Positions 6,485-7,285 of a stretch of 7,285 bases of DNA are shown here, one piece after another. The position numbers were made by a program, and so were the translations under genes. Every line of letters begins with the position of its first letter. The first letter of the stretch is position 1. The notes below the pieces were generated by a model. It ran no database searches, had not been told where the DNA came from, and was given only the letters and a program-made list of their open reading frames with translations. This stretch comes from Ignavibacteriales bacterium (GTDB lineage Bacteria > Bacteroidota > Ignavibacteria > Ignavibacteriales > Ignavibacteriaceae): NCBI GenBank assembly GCA_027347125.1, contig DAIERC010000152.1:1-7285 (forward strand), in the 5' to 3' direction.

Positions 6485-6492
6485 AAACAAAC

Positions 6493-7285
6493 ATGACTTT
6501 ATCTACAAAATCCTTCTTTTTTATTTTCCTTCTTTTTCTTGGTACTACAATTCTATATGCTCAAGGAAATTCCGGTCGAATAACAGGGGTGATAAGTGAT
6601 TCAACTACAGACTCTCCTTTGTTCGGTGCAAACGTTTGGCTTAAAGGCACCGGTTTGGGTGCGGCTTCCGATCTTCACGGCAGCTACCTAATAAATCAAG
6701 TACCGGACGGTGCATATACTCTTGTAGTCCGCTATATCGGCTACAAAGAAAAAGTGCTGACTATCCATGTAACCGGAGGCAAAACCTTAGCGTTAAATAT
6801 TTCGCTTTCCCCCGGGTATGTGCAGGGTCAGGAAGTTGTTGTTACAGCGCAGGCAAGAGGCCAACAGGCTGCAATAAACCAACAGCTGACATCAAATACA
6901 ATTATAAACGTAGTATCTTCGGAAAAGATTCATCAATTACCTGACGATAACGCGGCTACGGCGCTAAGCCGTCTGCCCGGTGTTTCCCTTATGAACGGGG
7001 ACCAGGTAGTTATCCGCGGAGTTCAAGCTAAATTGAATCAGATTTTATTAAACGGTATTGAATTACCTTCAACCGATATGAACAACCGTGCAACTGATCT
7101 TGGTTTCATATCATCAAATTTGCTCTCCAGCATTGAAGTTATAAAAGCACTTACACCGGATATGGATGCAAATGCACTCGGAGGAGTGGTTAATTTAAGA
7201 TTAAGAGAGGCTCCATCAGGACTTCACTTTGACGCGTTGGCTCAGGGAAATTACAATTCAACGGATCGTGTGGCAGATAATTATA
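6493..7285 (+). CDS. TonB-dependent outer-membrane receptor, N-terminal part, truncated by window edge
   Basis: 264 codons are open from ATG 6493 to the right edge. Residues 1-23 are a signal peptide with a Phe-rich core, ending YA before Q24. Residues 28-107 form a carboxypeptidase-regulatory-like domain (GRITGVISD, then DLHGSYLINQVPDG and YIGYKE). EVVVTA at 114-119 resembles a TonB box. Residues 138-238 are the plug: LPDDNAATALSRLPGVSL at 149-166, VVIRGV at 172-177, ILLNGIELPSTD at 184-195, SSIEVIKALTPDMDANALGG at 212-231, then VVNLRLR. This plug pattern is that of the Xanthomonas/Caulobacter-type receptors, which often serve carbohydrate uptake. It is not a classic SusC. The beta-barrel is off the window. 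Whole members are usually 850-1000 residues. The substrate is unknown; nearby LacI-type sites and GH92 hint at a glycan. Confidence 0.93.
   Translation, partial: MTLSTKSFFFIFLLFLGTTILYAQGNSGRITGVISDSTTDSPLFGANVWLKGTGLGAASDLHGSYLINQVPDGAYTLVVRYIGYKEKVLTIHVTGGKTLALNISLSPGYVQGQEVVVTAQARGQQAAINQQLTSNTIINVVSSEKIHQLPDDNAATALSRLPGVSLMNGDQVVIRGVQAKLNQILLNGIELPSTDMNNRATDLGFISSNLLSSIEVIKALTPDMDANALGGVVNLRLREAPSGLHFDALAQGNYNSTDRVADNY

Larger units (their letters stand above)
5682..6492. other. Long AT-rich intergenic region upstream of the TonB receptor gene
   Basis: These 811 bp separate the YciI gene from the receptor gene. I find no open frame here with family features, and no tRNA, rRNA or riboswitch that I recognise. 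It does hold two palindromes near its left end (5699-5712 and 5749-5756), a short TA run near 5765-5775, two LacI-type operator candidates (5956-5969, 6254-6267), and two diverged copies of a roughly 100-bp segment. No strong hairpin with a U-tract marks the end of the YciI transcript. The size suggests a long untranslated leader, several promoters, or a decayed gene. Confidence 0.6.

Overview
The window looks like part of a chromosome from a Gram-negative, AT-rich member of the Bacteroidota/Chlorobiota/Ignavibacteriota group. Three things suggest this: a secreted GH92 glycosidase, a TonB-dependent receptor with an N-terminal carboxypeptidase-regulatory-like domain (which implies an outer membrane), and weak Shine-Dalgarno sequences with AT-rich intergenic DNA. 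I lean towards Ignavibacteria-like bacteria because the receptor is not a SusC type, no SusD-like gene is visible, and LacI-type palindromes precede it. That placement is inference.

Layout. (1) Positions 1-1537, minus strand: the N-terminal two thirds of an exported GH92 (alpha-mannosidase family) enzyme, cut by the left edge. (2) Positions 1538-1801: a 264-bp divergent intergenic region holding three short inverted repeats built on ACC(G)/(C)GGT and a possible sigma-70-like promoter for the rightward genes. (3) Positions 1802-5303, plus strand: two ABC exporter half-transporters that overlap by 17 bp. Their nucleotide-binding motifs are complementary: the first has a degenerate ATPase site (D for the Walker B Glu, Q for the switch His) but an intact LSGGQ; the second has intact Walker A, Walker B and His but a degenerate VSLGQ signature. 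This is the pattern of a heterodimeric exporter such as TM287/288 or BmrCD. (4) Positions 5406-5681: a small YciI-family protein, 102 bp downstream. (5) Positions 5682-6492: 811 bp without a convincing gene, containing two LacI-family-type operator candidates set in two diverged copies of a roughly 100-bp segment, plus two more ACC/GGT-type palindromes. (6) Positions 6493-7285: the N-terminus of a TonB-dependent receptor, cut by the right edge.

How they may work together. GH92 enzymes trim alpha-mannosides, and the receptor could import the products or other glycans across the outer membrane. The LacI-type sites would fit sugar-responsive control of the receptor. The exporter pair with YciI looks like a separate housekeeping or drug/lipid-export unit lying between the two glycan-related genes. 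I see no CRISPR array, RNA gene, insertion sequence or phage gene, and no clear evidence of a new biological system. The most useful leads are the regulatory palindromes and the duplicated leader segment.
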